From positions 10,996,303-11,060,302 of the forward strand of contig CM019704.1 of assembly GCA_009760885.1 (NCBI GenBank): a DNA stretch of 64,000 nucleotides, written 5' to 3'. Made by a program: the position numbers and the translations under genes. The notes under the pieces were generated by a model. It did not search any database. It had not been told where the DNA came from and saw nothing but the letters and a program-made list of their open reading frames with translations. Below are positions 33,047-44,145 of this stretch, one piece after another. The stretch is from Achatina immaculata. Lineage: Eukaryota > Mollusca > Gastropoda > Stylommatophora > Achatinidae. Positions within the stretch are counted from its first letter, which is position 1; each line of letters begins with the position of its first letter.

Positions 33047-34440
33047 TATTGTTTAAGAAACAACAGATATTATGGAGGGAGAAATGAAAGCACTAGAGAT
33101 ATGTTTAAGAAACAACAGATATTATGGAGGGAGAAATGAAAGCACTAGAGATATGTTTAAGAAACAACAGATATTATGGAGGGAGAAATGAAAGCACTAG
33201 AGATATGTTTAAGAAACAACAGATATTATGGAGGGAGAAATGAAAGCACTGGAGATATGTTTAAGAAACAATAGATATTATGGAGGGAGAAATGAAAGCA
33301 CTGGAGATATGTTTAAGAAACAACAGATATTATGGAGGGAGAAATGAAAGCACTAGAGATATGTTTAAGAAACAACAGATATTATGGAGGGAGAAAGAAA
33401 GCACCACAGATATGTTTAAGAAACAACAGATATTATGGAGGGAGAAAGAAAGCACCACAGATATGTTTAAGAAACAACAGATATTATGGAGGGAGAAAGA
33501 AAGCACCACAGATATGTTTAAGAAACAACAGATATTATGGAGGGAGAAAGAAAGCACCACAGATATGTTTAAGAAACAACAGATATTATGGAGGGAGAAA
33601 GAAAGCACCACAGATATGTTTAAGAAACAACAGATATTATGGAGGGAGAAATGAAAGCACTAGAGATATGTTTAAGAAACAACAGATATTATGGAGGGAG
33701 AAATGAAAGCACTAGAGACATGTTTAAGAAACAACAGATATTATGGAGGGAGAAATGAAAGCACTAGAGATATGTTTAAGAAACAACAGATATTATGGAG
33801 GGAGAAATGAAAGCACTAGAGACATGTTTAAGAAACAACAGATATTATGGAGGGAGAAATGAAAGCACTGGAGATATGTTTAAGAAACAACAGATATTAT
33901 GGAGGGAGAAATGAAAGCACTGGAGATATGTTTAAGAAACAACAGATATTATGGAGGGAGAAATGAAAGCACTAGAGATATGTTTAAGAAACAGATATTA
34001 TGGAGGGAGAAATGAAAGCACTGGAGATATGTTTAAGAAACACAGATATTATGGAGGGAGAAATGAAAGCACTAGAGATATGTTTAAGAAACAACAGATA
34101 TTATGGAGGGAGAAATGAAAGCACTAGAGATATGTTTAAGAAACAACAGATATTATGGAGGGAGAAATGAAAGCACTAGAGATATGTTTAAGAAACAACA
34201 GATATTATGGAGGGAGAAATGAAAGCACTAGAGATATGTTTAAGAACAACAGATATTATGGAGGGAAAATGAAAGCACTAGAGATATGTTTAAGAAACAA
34301 CAGATATTATGGAGGGAGAAATGAAAGCACTAGAGATATGTTTAAGAAACAACAGATATTATGGAGGGAGAAATGAAAGCACTAGAGATATGTTTAAGAA
34401 ACAACAGATATTATGGAGGGAGAAATGAAAGCACTAGAAA
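33047..34440. repeat. 52-bp minisatellite (about 26 units)
   Basis: Unit GAAACAACAGATATTATGGA, GGGAGAAATGAAAGCACTAG, AGATATGTTTAA. A block of six units (33390-33640) shares AGAAAGAAAGCACCACAGAT, a sign of segmental amplification within the array. A few units carry 1-2 bp deletions (about 33990, 34040, 34245). Confidence 0.97.
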
Positions 34441-35119
34441 CACTTTTTGGACATTTTAAATACAGAAAGGTATATGTGGTCCTGATTCTTTGGAAGGAAA
34501 CATTCAAAGATCTGATATAAAATGTTCTACTAAACTGTTGGGGGTAAACATTCACAGATCTGGAATAAATTGTTCTACTAAACTGTTGCAATAAGCGTTC
34601 AAAGATTTGGAATATTTAGAATGTTCTTTGTATGTGAATACTGAACACTTTGGAGTAAGGTGTTTTGTGCAGTTATGAGCAGCAGATAAATATTCAAAGA
34701 TTTAGAATAATGAATGAATGAATGAATAATCTTTATTTTTCAAGGGTAAAGAATTGGGCACGCAGGCCCGTCTTACATTCTGCCCTTCATCACTCCATCC
34801 TTCATTCTTCCCACACACTTGATTTAGTACAAAAATACAATTTAAATTAGGAAAAACATATCAAAAGAGTGTAAGATTTAACTATTACATTCAAGGTAAA
34901 AGAGAAGAAGTCATTAACCTAATAAAATAGCACTCACGCACACATACACACGCAGACATATACATAAATAAAATACATTGTAAATCATCTTCTAACATAT
35001 GTTTTTTTTTAACAAACATTAAAATAATTTCTAACAATATCTAATAAGTTGCTTTTCTAACTATGTCATTAAAGTACTTGATGGTTTACGAGCCATGTGT
35101 TGAGAGAGTACTGGCTATT

Positions 35120-35761
35120 TTATGGAGGCATATAATTACAAGCAAGTAAATAATGAAACAGGTTTGAGTTAAAGGATGAAGTATTACCAATGGATTTTAA
35201 ATTGTAGGGGAGGGTGTTCCAGAGCTGCACTGCAGAGTATGCAAGGCTTTTCTTGTACATATCAATTCTGGGTTTAGGAAGAAGACAGTTTTTTAAACGC
35301 TGGCTATGTTTAGTGTTATACGTAAACAGTGACCACAAGTAAGGCGGAGCATTGTGCGACAGAATTCTGTGAACAAACTTAACTTTGTTAAAAATGATTC
35401 TATTTTTGAGGGGTAGAATTTTGAGTTGTTTGTGTTGATCTACAGTCTGTACTGGGTGTTTGTCACAAATAAGATTTAATGCTCGCTTGTGAAGTGAGTG
35501 GAGCCTTTTTGTGTTTGAGACTGAGCATCCATCCCAGATTGTGGAACAGTAATCTAAGTGTGTTTGTATGTGTGATATGTAGTATATTTTTCTTGTGTCT
35601 TTGTCGATAAAGTGTTTCATTTTGGCTAATTGGTAAACTTTCTGTGCAATCAAATTTGTTAGGTTATGTACGTGCGAATTCCAAGTTAAATGCTGATCAA
35701 TGATGAGTCCTAGGGTTTTATGTTCATGAACATTTTCTATTGCCTTAGTCCCAGCACAAAG
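35120..35761 (-). CDS. LINE-F polyprotein, C-terminal segment
   Basis: Continues in the same frame as the RT segment after a single TAG at 35762-35764. It includes KTLGLIIDQHLTWNSHV, LDYCSTIWDGCS, LHSLHKRALNLICDKHP and AYSAVQLWNTLPYNLKSIGN before its own stop. This is the usual conserved region downstream of the RT thumb in CR1/Jockey-like elements. Without the premature stop it would form one ORF with the RT. Confidence 0.85.
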   Translation of the reverse strand, partial: LCAGTKAIENVHEHKTLGLIIDQHLTWNSHVHNLTNLIAQKVYQLAKMKHFIDKDTRKIYYISHIQTHLDYCSTIWDGCSVSNTKRLHSLHKRALNLICDKHPVQTVDQHKQLKILPLKNRIIFNKVKFVHRILSHNAPPYLWSLFTYNTKHSQRLKNCLLPKPRIDMYKKSLAYSAVQLWNTLPYNLKSIGNTSSFNSNLFHYLLACNYMPP

Positions 35762-37204
35762 CTATAGTGAAGTTTTAGTTGCATTTTGCAGTTTCTGTCT
35801 TGTAGTGATGAGCATGGATTTTGTTTTGTTGGTGTTTATCAACATACCATTTTTATTACTCCATTTCATCAAACTGTTTATATCATTTTGGAGCGTTGTC
35901 TGTAGTTTATTGATGTCATATTCACTATTGTAAACAGTACAGTCGTCAGCAAAAAGATCACATGAAGAGTGCTTTAAATGTAGTGGTAGGTCGTTAATAT
36001 AGATAGCAAAGAGAAGAGGACCAAGAATGGAGCCTTGAGGAATACCAGTATCAACCACAGACGAGCCAGATATTTTGTTTCTAAAGCAAACTACTTGTTT
36101 TCTACCTGAGAGAAAAGATGTAATACATTTTGTTAGGTCAGGGTGTAATCTATAGCCTTCCAGCTTTTTTGCAAGAATTTCATGATCAATCATATCGAAG
36201 GCTTTCTTGAAATCAACAAAAACAGCACCACACAATTTGTCATCATTTATATTAGACAGCCAGCTTTCTGTCATTTTAGTTAATGCTGTGTGGCAGGAGT
36301 AATTTGGTCTAAAACCGGACTGGCTGTCTATTAGTAGATTGTTTTCTTGCATGTGGAGCAGAGTTAACTTTTGTATATGCTTTTCAAGAGGTTTAGATAG
36401 TGATGACAGAATGGATATGGGTCTATAGTTTGAGAGGTCACTAGTCTGTCCAGATTTAAAAAGAGGAAAAACTTTGGCGAGTTTAAAAGCGTCAGGGAAA
36501 TATTTTTTGTCAATACACAAGTTGTATAAGTATGTTAGTGTGTCTGTGATAACTGGTGCAGCGTAGCGTAGTATCTTGTTACTAATGTCATCACATCCTG
36601 CTGAGTTAGTGCTCTTTAAGGACCGGATGTAGTTATAAACCTCACCGACTGTGAGGAAAGGAATATTAGTTTGTTTTAGCTTTACACATTTACTGTCGCT
36701 GAAAGTTTTCAACACGCTCAGGTCGCAATTAGGGGTCGATAATGAAGATTTTAGAATACTAATTTCTTCCCTAAAATGTTCACTGAAGTTTGTGCAAGTA
36801 TGTTCACCAATAAGTGTTTGTGGGTCAGTTTGCTTCCTTTTATTTACAAGAGTATTAATCGCTTTCCAGATTGATTTACTATCAGTTTTGTCTTTCACTA
36901 AATTTCTGAAGTAATTTTTCTTTTCCTGCCTAATTAAATACTGCACCTTATTCCTAAGTGAACGATAGCTACTGAATTTTCTGTTTTTGTGAGCTTCATC
37001 CCGTTTCCTCATCAGTTGCAATATATCGGGAGTTATCCACGGGGATTTTGTTACGTGTTTTACTCTCATTTCTTTGATGGGGACATGCTTGTCAAAAATA
37101 TTTCGAAATATCTTGATCCAGTATTCGATAGCCTCATCTGGATTTGTTAACTGGAAAACGTACGTAAGAGGCGAAGCTTTTAGATCAGTTAAAAATAATT
37201 CCAA
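35762..37204 (-). CDS. LINE-F reverse transcriptase segment
   Basis: RNA-directed DNA polymerase used in target-primed reverse transcription. In order: linker WITPDILQLMRKRDEAH, motif 0/1 KLAKVFPLFKSG and SNYRPISILSSLSKPLEK, motif 2 SGFRPNYSCHTALTKM, motif A VFVDFKKAFDMIDHEIL, motif B TGIPQGSILGPLLFAIYIND, motif C LFADDCTVYNS with the catalytic Asp pair, and motif D NTNKTKSMLI. All catalytic aspartates are present. The frame is shifted by one base relative to the endonuclease at a T-run near 37193, and ends in a premature TAG. It is the best preserved enzyme-coding sequence in the window. Confidence 0.92.
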   Translation of the reverse strand: MELFLTDLKASPLTYVFQLTNPDEAIEYWIKIFRNIFDKHVPIKEMRVKHVTKSPWITPDILQLMRKRDEAHKNRKFSSYRSLRNKVQYLIRQEKKNYFRNLVKDKTDSKSIWKAINTLVNKRKQTDPQTLIGEHTCTNFSEHFREEISILKSSLSTPNCDLSVLKTFSDSKCVKLKQTNIPFLTVGEVYNYIRSLKSTNSAGCDDISNKILRYAAPVITDTLTYLYNLCIDKKYFPDAFKLAKVFPLFKSGQTSDLSNYRPISILSSLSKPLEKHIQKLTLLHMQENNLLIDSQSGFRPNYSCHTALTKMTESWLSNINDDKLCGAVFVDFKKAFDMIDHEILAKKLEGYRLHPDLTKCITSFLSGRKQVVCFRNKISGSSVVDTGIPQGSILGPLLFAIYINDLPLHLKHSSCDLFADDCTVYNSEYDINKLQTTLQNDINSLMKWSNKNGMLINTNKTKSMLITTRQKLQNATKTSL

Positions 37205-37944
37205 GTTAAAGTTTTTAAAGTTTCTATATTTGATGCTGGTATGTTGTGTTTCGGTATTTTATACCCCTTATGTGACCACGTACAGCAGACCGGGTAGTGA
37301 TCACTCAGCGACACATGAGGGACAGTACATTCAGTAATGTTTCCTGGATCAGCTACATAAATATGATCTATTAATGTTGATGATGACTCAGCAACTCTAG
37401 TAGGTTCGTTAACAATTTGGGAGAAGTTGTAAGATGTTAAAATGTTCTTCCATGTAGGATTTGGCTGATTAAGATCTATATTGAAGTCGCCTAGAATGAT
37501 TATGTCCTTGAATTTATGAGTTACAGCATCATCCATCATGGTCGCAAAGTGATCATACCACTCGGCTGAAGCATTTGGATTTCGGTATATAAAACTAATT
37601 AGAATTGGACTAAGATTTGATATTTTGATTTCTAGCATAATACATTCAACCTCTGATGTTTCCAGGTATTCTCTTCTACAAAATTTAATTGTGTTAGAAA
37701 TGTAAACGACTAAACCTGTCTCTAGCTTCCTAGTTGGGTCACGCCTAATCAAATTAAAACCATCTATTCGTATATCATTGTCTGTGATGTTTTTATGTAA
37801 TCTGCTTTCGGAGAAACCAAAAATATGAAAATGTTGTTGAAGTATATGTGTAACCTCAGGGAGTTTTCCTAACAAATGATAAACATTTAAGTGGCCAACA
37901 CGTAGGCCATCGTGTCGCAGCCACTCCTCCATTTTCTGAGTCAC
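37189..37944 (-). CDS. LINE-F AP-like endonuclease domain
   Basis: N-terminal exonuclease-endonuclease-phosphatase fold that nicks target DNA. Visible motifs: LRVGHLNVYHLL (HLN), FGFSESRL (catalytic Glu), FIYRNPNASAEWYDHF, IILGDFNIDLNQ (GDFN), STLIDHIYV and VSLSDHYPVCC (SDHY). All expected catalytic residues are present. The frame stops at 37189 through a one-base shift in a T-run where it should continue into the RT. The ATG at 37944 sits near the expected start of the domain. Confidence 0.9.
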   Translation of the reverse strand: MTQKMEEWLRHDGLRVGHLNVYHLLGKLPEVTHILQQHFHIFGFSESRLHKNITDNDIRIDGFNLIRRDPTRKLETGLVVYISNTIKFCRREYLETSEVECIMLEIKISNLSPILISFIYRNPNASAEWYDHFATMMDDAVTHKFKDIIILGDFNIDLNQPNPTWKNILTSYNFSQIVNEPTRVAESSSTLIDHIYVADPGNITECTVPHVSLSDHYPVCCTWSHKGYKIPKHNIPASNIETLKTLTWNYF

Positions 37945-38329
37945 TATAACAATGTTAGAAATATTATATTTCAGTAAAAATAAAATAACTGGTCAGACTT
38001 CAATCATACAATTATAGGTATACGTTTAAGCTAGTAGAGATAATGAATCTAACTAAGTTTATAATATACTGACAAATAATGGAAAAAAGTACAAAAATCA
38101 ACAATGCAATGAACGTTATGTAAGTGTAAATTGTAAAAGACTTGATGACAATATTAGCTGTAAGCTAGCACTAAGAAATGTCTGTTCTGCTGTAAGAACT
38201 TCTGTAGTTTTTTTGTTTTTGTTCAGTTAAATTTATCTACAGAAGTTAAAGAGTGCTGGAAGTTTCAACAATAAGATGTTATGAGGTGTTGTGAGTAAGC
38301 ATTAAAAAATTTAGTGCAAAATATTCTGA

Positions 38330-39113
38330 GCTGTTAGAAAATATTCAGAGATTAGAATAAGATGTACTGAGCTGTTGTTAGAAAATATTCAAAGATTTAA
38401 GATAAGATGTACTGAGCTGTTGTTAGAAAATATTCAAAGATTTAAGATAAGATGTACTGAGCTGTTGTTAGAAAATATTCAAAGATTTAAGATAAGATGT
38501 ACTGAGCTGTTGTTAGAAAATATTCAAAGATTTAAGATAAGATGTACTAATCTACTATTAGAAAATATGCAGAGATTTAGGATAAAATGTACTGATCTGC
38601 TGTTTTAGAAAATATTCAAAGATTTAAGATAAGATGTACTGAACTGCTGTTAGAAAATATTCAAAGATTTAGGATAAGATGTACTGAGCACTGTTAGAAA
38701 ATATTCAAAGATTTAGGATAAGATGTACTGATCTGCTGTTTTAGAAAATATTCAAAGATTTAGGATAAGATGTACTGATCTGCTGTTAGAAAATATTCAA
38801 AGATTTAAGATAAGATGTACTGAACTGCTGTTAGAAAATATTCAAAGATTTAGGATAAGATGTACTGATCTGCTGTTTTAGAAAATATTCAAAGATTTAA
38901 GATGTACTGAACTGCTGTTAGAAAATATTCAAAGATTTAGGATAAGATGTACTGATCTGCTGTTAGAAAATATTCAAAGATTTAGGATAAAATGTACTAA
39001 TCTGCTGTTTTAGAAAATATTCAAAGATTTAGGATAAAATGTACTGATCTGCTGTTAGAAAATATTCAAAGATTTAAGATAAGATGTACTGAGCTGCTGG
39101 GAGGCAAAACATA
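38330..39113. repeat. 45-bp minisatellite (about 17 units)
   Basis: Unit TTAGAAAATATTCAAAGATT, TAAGATAAGATGTACTGAGC, TGTTG with 42-48 bp variants (GATCTGCTGTTTTAG). Degenerate units continue left of LINE-F (34560-34710). Confidence 0.95.
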
Positions 39114-39257
39114 CATGTGACTACTAGTACATACATAAAATGTAAGGTGTGTCATCAAAGAGATAAGAAATAACCCTACATATTATTTCAAGTACAGCAT
39201 AAACCTCATATATCAAAAATAAGTCAGAAAAAAAAAGAAAATCAACTTCATTCTATG

Positions 39258-39415
39258 AATTTCATGTTTTAAAACTAGTCAATGCTATGAATGTCATGTT
39301 TTAAAACTAGTCAATGCTATGAATGTCATGTTTTAAAACTAGTCAATGCTATGAATGTCATGTTTTAAAACTAGTCAGTTCTATGAATGTCATGTTTTAA
39401 AAGTAGTCAGTGCTA
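39258..39415. repeat. 32-bp minisatellite (5 units)
   Basis: Unit TCAATGCTATGAATGTCATG followed by TTTTAAAACTAG. Confidence 0.95.
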
Positions 39416-39597
39416 TGAAAACACACATACTGTGTTCATATTTGTTCAAAGATTATCTACTGCCATGAAAATTTACCACAATCAAATCTTCTCTTTCATT
39501 CTGGAATATCTTGTCACCTTCTTCACCCCAAGTCTTTGTTCAGCTTTGATCATACTTTCTCTTACTTTCAGATTTGTATTCTTTCTATTTCTTATTC

Positions 39598-39831
39598 TGC
39601 TGTACCAGAAATGCCATTCTATTTCTTGCTCTGCTGTACCAGAAGTGTCATTCTATTTCTTGTTCTGCTGTACCAGAAGTGTCATTCTATTTCTTGTTCT
39701 GCTGTACCAGAAGTGTCATTCTATTTCTTGTTCTGCTGTACCAGAAGTGTCATTCTATTTCTTGTTCTGCTGTACCAGAAGTGTCATTCTATTTCTTGTT
39801 CTGCTGTACCAGAAGTGTCATTCTATTTCTT
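39598..39831. repeat. 34-bp minisatellite, left part
   Basis: Unit TCTATTTCTTGTTCTGCTGT followed by ACCAGAAGTGTCAT, about seven units. One further unit lies at 40030-40063, beyond the foldback insertion. Confidence 0.95.
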
Positions 39832-40029
39832 AATGTATAAACTAGGAAAAAAAAGTAGGAACAGCTTTATTATTTAACGATTACACAGTTGTGACATCAC
39901 AACTGTGTAATCCTTAAATAATAAAGCTGTTCCTACTTTTTTCCTAGTTTATACATTTTGGTATCACAGCTTTACTGCAGTGCTTCGTGCATAGTTGTAT
40001 ACCTATACACTAATTATTGTGTGTTACAC
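39832..40029 (+). mobile_element. PLE-related foldback element, copy 2
   Basis: Two arms of about 60 bp, nearly perfect inverted copies (AATGTATAAACTAGG, AGTAGGAACAGCTTTATTAT, centre GTTGTGACATCACAAC), followed by a ~70-bp tail (TATACACTAATTATTGTGTG). Flanked by TCTATTTCTT at 39822-39831 and 40030-40039, though this word is part of the host minisatellite. It is 198 bp and non-coding. The strong hairpin resembles the inverted pseudo-LTR junctions of Penelope-like elements. Confidence 0.6.
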
Positions 40030-40384
40030 TCTATTTCTTGTTCTGCTGTACCAGAAGTGTCATGAAACTCTTGCCTTTTCTCTCTTATATTCCTCTGTCA
40101 TTAATTTAAATGGCAGCTGGAGTTTGGTTGTTTTGCAGATGAGTACTTAACAGCAGAAGAAATTTTGATGGATCATCCAACATAGTGTATGTGGCTTTAT
40201 TGATTGCTGCCCTTATTGTTGCAGTTACACAAATGATTAACTGTGCCTTAAATTGGACCACTAGACCTGACAGTTTCTTGTTTATAAGTAATAATCAAAT
40301 TAAGTTTAGGATCAACATAATCTATGCCACCTCATCCTACATTTTATAAGAATATTTATCTTTGATTGACAGCATGTTTTTTAT

Positions 40385-40655
40385 ATTACCTGTTAGTGTG
40401 TTCTAACATCATTTGTATATTTGGTATATTCTGAATTATTTATATGTTCTGAGTCATTTGATATGTTCTTAATTATTTTTTATATTCTGAATCATTTGGT
40501 ATGTTCTAAAACATTTTATATATTCTGAATTATTTCATATATTGTGAATTAATTTACATATTCTGAATCATTTGGTATGTTCTGAATCATTTTGTGTGTT
40601 CTGGATCATTTGGTATTTTCTGAATCATTTGGTAGGTTCTGAATTGTTCGAGTAA
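40385..40655. repeat. Diverged ~22-bp AT-rich repeat
   Basis: Recurring TTCTGAATCATTTGGTATGT with many substitutions. Confidence 0.75.
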
Positions 40656-40967
40656 ATTAGATCAGCTTATATTAATTGCTTTTTTCATACTCCTGTGGGA
40701 AAAGTGGAAAAAAAGAGGGGGGGGGGGGAATAATTAAAGTTAGTTTTAGATACTTTCGCTCTGGGCAAATCCCAGGTGCTCTGAACTCTTTCTTTATGCG
40801 AGATGGTGTCGGATCATTCCCGACAGTACTTGCCGTGACTGTACCTTTCGACACTTATTTTTCCTAAACTTACTGAGGCAGTCTGTCACTTGGCATCGTA
40901 TTGTCTACACGTGTTCAGTTCGTACAGCGCTTCTGTGACCTTGTGTTGGGATCGCTCTGCAATCGTT

Positions 40968-41165
40968 ATGATGGATGACAAATTCCAGCGAAGTACTTAC
41001 ATCAAATTTTGCGTGAAGCTTGACAAACCGAGACCTCGAAACGCCCTGTAATCTCGCCTTCCTCCCCAGAATGAAACTATGCCTGAAGGGGCGCTATTTC
41101 CATTCTCTAGAAAGTGTATAGGCAGAAAAAAAAATCACTGCTGGAGAGAACGAAACAACAACAGA
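40968..41165 (+). pseudogene. Internally deleted mariner-like element
   Basis: An ATG-started frame MMDDKFQRSTYIKFCVKL matches the N-terminal helix-turn-helix start of mariner-family transposases (QRxYIKFCVKLGK type). After about 25 codons it stops, and about 20 bp later another frame reads MKLCLKGRYFHSLES, like the C-terminal end (CxxxxGxYFE) of the same family. The catalytic DDD core is missing, so this is a MITE-like deletion derivative. Terminal repeats were not resolved. Confidence 0.45.
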
Positions 41166-41849
41166 TCATCAGAGAAATATAATATTGTTTCGTTTTTCTT
41201 ATACTATTCTTGTTTTGCATAGCTTTACTTCATTGCATACCCTTGCTCTTTTACTGTTAAAAAGAATATTATAAAAAATAGATGATATTTAAATGGCAAA
41301 TATTCCAGCCACTGGGCTATCCATGCATAGAACAGGACCCTTCTTTGTCTGCTACAGGAAATAGAAATCGATTAGAATTCCTGAATCAGTTAATCCGGCT
41401 GTTTTATTTCTAGTCTTCCTTAAACAGAAAACGATAAATAAAAAGTAAATAATAGAAATCCTGCTTATGTTTCTAGCAGGACTTGTCTCCCTTCAGCTCA
41501 TTAAGATTTAAATTTATCAAAAATAACCTGAACTTCCTTCATTTAGTTCAACAATCAAATATCATGTATAGACCACGCCGGCGAGCAGGCAGAGATGAAC
41601 ATTTTCCGTTTTTTTGTTTTGTTTTGTTTCGTTCATCCATTGTGAACTCAGACATAGTCTCGTAAGAATTTTACGTGAAATTCTGTTTTCCGTTCACACA
41701 CCGAAAAGCTTTGTACGATGTAATCAAGTGTGTTTTGCCGTGCAAGTGCATTCTCTGTCCCATAGATAGTTTTCTCCGGCGACTTCAGCTGGGGCATTCG
41801 AAGTTTCTTAAACCAATAAAATTTATATGAAAGGACATTCCACTCTCAG

Positions 41850-42035
41850 ATGCAATACTCACGCAACGAATGTGAAATAAACCTACTTTTTGTGTGTGTG
41901 GACGCCCAAGAAAATCGTCAGTACTCTCGTGTGGTATTTATTGATGAAAGCTACGCTCACGCTAAAAATTCACAGGACTTGGTGGGAAAGATTGTGAACT
42001 GCCTTTCGAAGCCCAGAATAGTGTACGGATTTTGA
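41850..42035 (+). pseudogene. Possible transposase fragment
   Basis: A 61-codon frame contains YSRVVFIDESYAHAKNSQDL, similar in pattern to the second-Asp region (VxFxDExxxH) of IS630/Tc1-type DDE transposases. Nothing upstream or downstream completes it. The alternative is a chance frame. Confidence 0.2.
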
Positions 42036-42231
42036 ACGGAGAGATGCAGTTCACATGATGCGGGGGTGGAAGACCTGTATAAAGGAAAAAGCGTGCGGGA
42101 AAGGACACACTGAGCATAGCCAGCGGGCAAATAGCGAGGCAAGTTTGATCTCGTCTGTTGTGTTTGATATGGAAATACTTAGCCCCAGCCGCCCAAAATA
42201 TTGTGTGTTATATATACAAGTATATATACAT

Positions 42232-42865
42232 GGCAGCTGATATATGTATCAATGAGGAAACACTGGAAGAAGTGGAGAGTTTTGAATATCTTGGATCACT
42301 GCTAACTAATAATGGAGATACAATGAGGGAAATTAAAAGGGGGACATCTATCGCTCTTCAGAATGTAAAACAATTAAAGAATCTGTGGAGAGGAACAGAC
42401 AGAACTACACAAATAAGATTTTTAAGGGCATGCATCTTTCCCATTGCAACATATGCCTGTGAGACCTGGACACTTAACAAAACAGCTGAGAAACACATAA
42501 ATGCCTTTGAATGTAAATGCTACAGAAGAGTTCTTCAAATATCATGTTTGCAAAAAGGAACAAATATATCCATACTACAAGAACTTAATATTGAAGAAGG
42601 CTGGCTAGTAAAGAGGATTAAAGAGAGAAAACTTAAATATTTTGGACACATTAAACGTCATGATAATCTAGAGAAAACCGTCTTGGAAGGGTACATAATT
42701 GAAAAAAGAAAGATAAGAAGACCAAGGCGAAGATGGGTGCAAGACATCGTTGATGATCTGCAAATGGATGCATCAGCAGCAGGCCATCTTTCTCACAACC
42801 GAGAGGCCTACAGGAGTGCTGTTAGGGAGGCAAAGTTCCCCAAGGGATATGCAAATGAATGATAT
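42232..42865 (+). mobile_element. LINE-B 5'-truncated copy with intact C-terminal frame
   Basis: Open from ADICINEETLEEVESFEYLG through LLTNNGDTMREIKRGTS, TYACETWTLNKTAEKHINAF, ISCLQKGTNISILQELNIEE, GWLVKRIKERKLKYFGHIKR, RRPRRRWVQDIVDDLQMD to KFPKGYANE. This is the longest unbroken C-terminal frame of LINE-B. It is followed by only a short ATGAATGATATAC tail and a TA microsatellite (42918-42966). RT motifs are missing. Confidence 0.9.
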
Positions 42866-42920
42866 ACATTTATTGGTGATTCATGACGAATAACGTTCAA
42901 CGCTGTGTATATAATATATA

Positions 42921-42968
<48 letters not shown>

Positions 42969-42969
42969 T

Positions 42970-44060
42970 AAGTGCAGAATAAGCATGCGTACTGTACAGT
43001 CATTGTGGAGAAGTATCTCAGTGATTGATTCTAATATCATTCTCTTGAATGGCACGGGTGATGTCATCATGCTGTTACTTACATGTGAACTTCATGAAGC
43101 TGTGTAGGAGTATTAGTGTGTTGGCACATGTGAACTTCATGAAACTGTGGAGGAGATTCAGTGCATGGACACAAAAGTTAAATATGTTATTCAGTTTGTA
43201 GGCACAAAAAGTAGAAATATATATTCAGTGCATTTCGCACAAGTGGCAATATATTATTCAGTGCACTGGCACAGTGAACTTTTATGTGAGATAGGGGGAT
43301 GGGGATTTCATGGCAGCAGCAGCTGAAATGTGTTACCAGTGCATCGGCACAATATTGAGATAAATGTATAATTGCTTGGTGGGGCCAGAGGAGCCCAGGC
43401 CAATCTGGTCCATTGAATTAGTTGTTACTTAGTTAGAGATAATACATTGTATTTATGTCATGCCTTGTTATTATCATGATGATACATGCTGATGTCCGTG
43501 GATGTAATGTCTGTGGTGGCGTAACTATGATATATGTAGAGAGTGTTAATAAATGGATTTGCTGACTTTGTAATATGTATTTCATGTTGATGTGATGTAT
43601 GAATGTGTGTAAGATGCTGAATTAAACTGGTTGCAATATCCTTAGAGGGGAGAATCTGGGTTGGCGGTCATGGGGGTCGCGAGATCTTGGCCACGCAGCA
43701 CAGAAGTACATGCCAAGGGATGCCTGAAACAGCTGGGTTGATCTATTTCTTCCAAATTTATCCGTAAAATGTAGATTTAGCGCCAGCTAAGTTTACATAT
43801 GGTGCCGTGATGTTTGTCATGACAGGCATAAGTTTACAGCCTAAAGGTAACCACGTCATAAAAAATTGCACTAAACAGGCTGTTTACAGCATATAACGTA
43901 CTAAGTACACAGGCTGTTAAAGGACTAGAGCCAGTAGACAGGCTGTCTATAAAAAGATTCAGAATCAGAATTTCCTAAAACGCCTGAGATTTTTCACTTG
44001 GTCCTCATCTCAGAGTTTCACCGCATGTTTGTGTGTGCCGACACACTTAATACCCAGTTC
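42970..44060. other. Repeat-poor region, possible old LTR remnant
   Basis: A 55-bp segment around ACATGTGAACTTCATGAAAC is duplicated at 43081-43160. ATAAATGGATTTGCTGAC (about 43550) and CATATGGTGCCGTGATG (about 43796) vaguely resemble LTR polyadenylation and primer-binding regions, but no coding region or second LTR was found. Confidence 0.3.
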
Positions 44061-44067
44061 TGTCCAT

Positions 44068-44145
44068 GACAATAAATTCAGTTTTCTTTAAGTTTCTTTA
44101 CATTTCCAATTAGATGCTGCCTCATTCTATTTCTGTATTGTTTCA
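44068..44145 (+). mobile_element. PLE 3' end fragment
   Basis: AATAAATTCAGTTTTCTTTA, then CTTTACATTTCCAATTAGAT and TATTTCTGTATTG, align with 46088-46160 just downstream of the GIY-YIG fragment. It is a second, mostly 3' copy of the same element. Confidence 0.5.

Larger units (their letters stand above)
34711..38265 (-). mobile_element. LINE-F: nearly intact CR1/Jockey-type LINE
   Basis: About 3.55 kb on the minus strand: short 5' region (38265-37945), endonuclease (37944-37189), reverse transcriptase (37204-35762), C-terminal region (35761-35120) and a ~400-bp 3' UTR ending ATAAAGATTATTCATTCATT. Only one frameshift and one stop interrupt the ORF. The left flank (ATATTCAAAGATTTAGAA) and the right flank (AATAAGATGT) are parts of the 45-bp repeat at 38330-39113, so the element landed inside that repeat. 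The 5' boundary is estimated. An upstream ORF1 is absent, so it may be 5'-truncated. Confidence 0.85.

Noticed and set aside
33280..34376. Repeat ORFs in the 52-bp array on both strands
   Set aside because: Pure periodicity artefact; open in several frames and both strands, with 1-2 bp deletions in some units that break any long frame.
40139..40184. Possible exon after a strong TTGGTTGTTTTGCAG acceptor (EYLTAEEILMDHPT)
   Set aside because: The only non-stop frame reaches a TAG before the good GTATGT donor; the alternative GTGTAT donor is weak and phases fit no neighbour.
43550..43815. LTR retrotransposon with a primer-binding-site-like TGGTGCCGTGA
   Set aside because: No second LTR, no gag/pol frame and only weak motif similarity.
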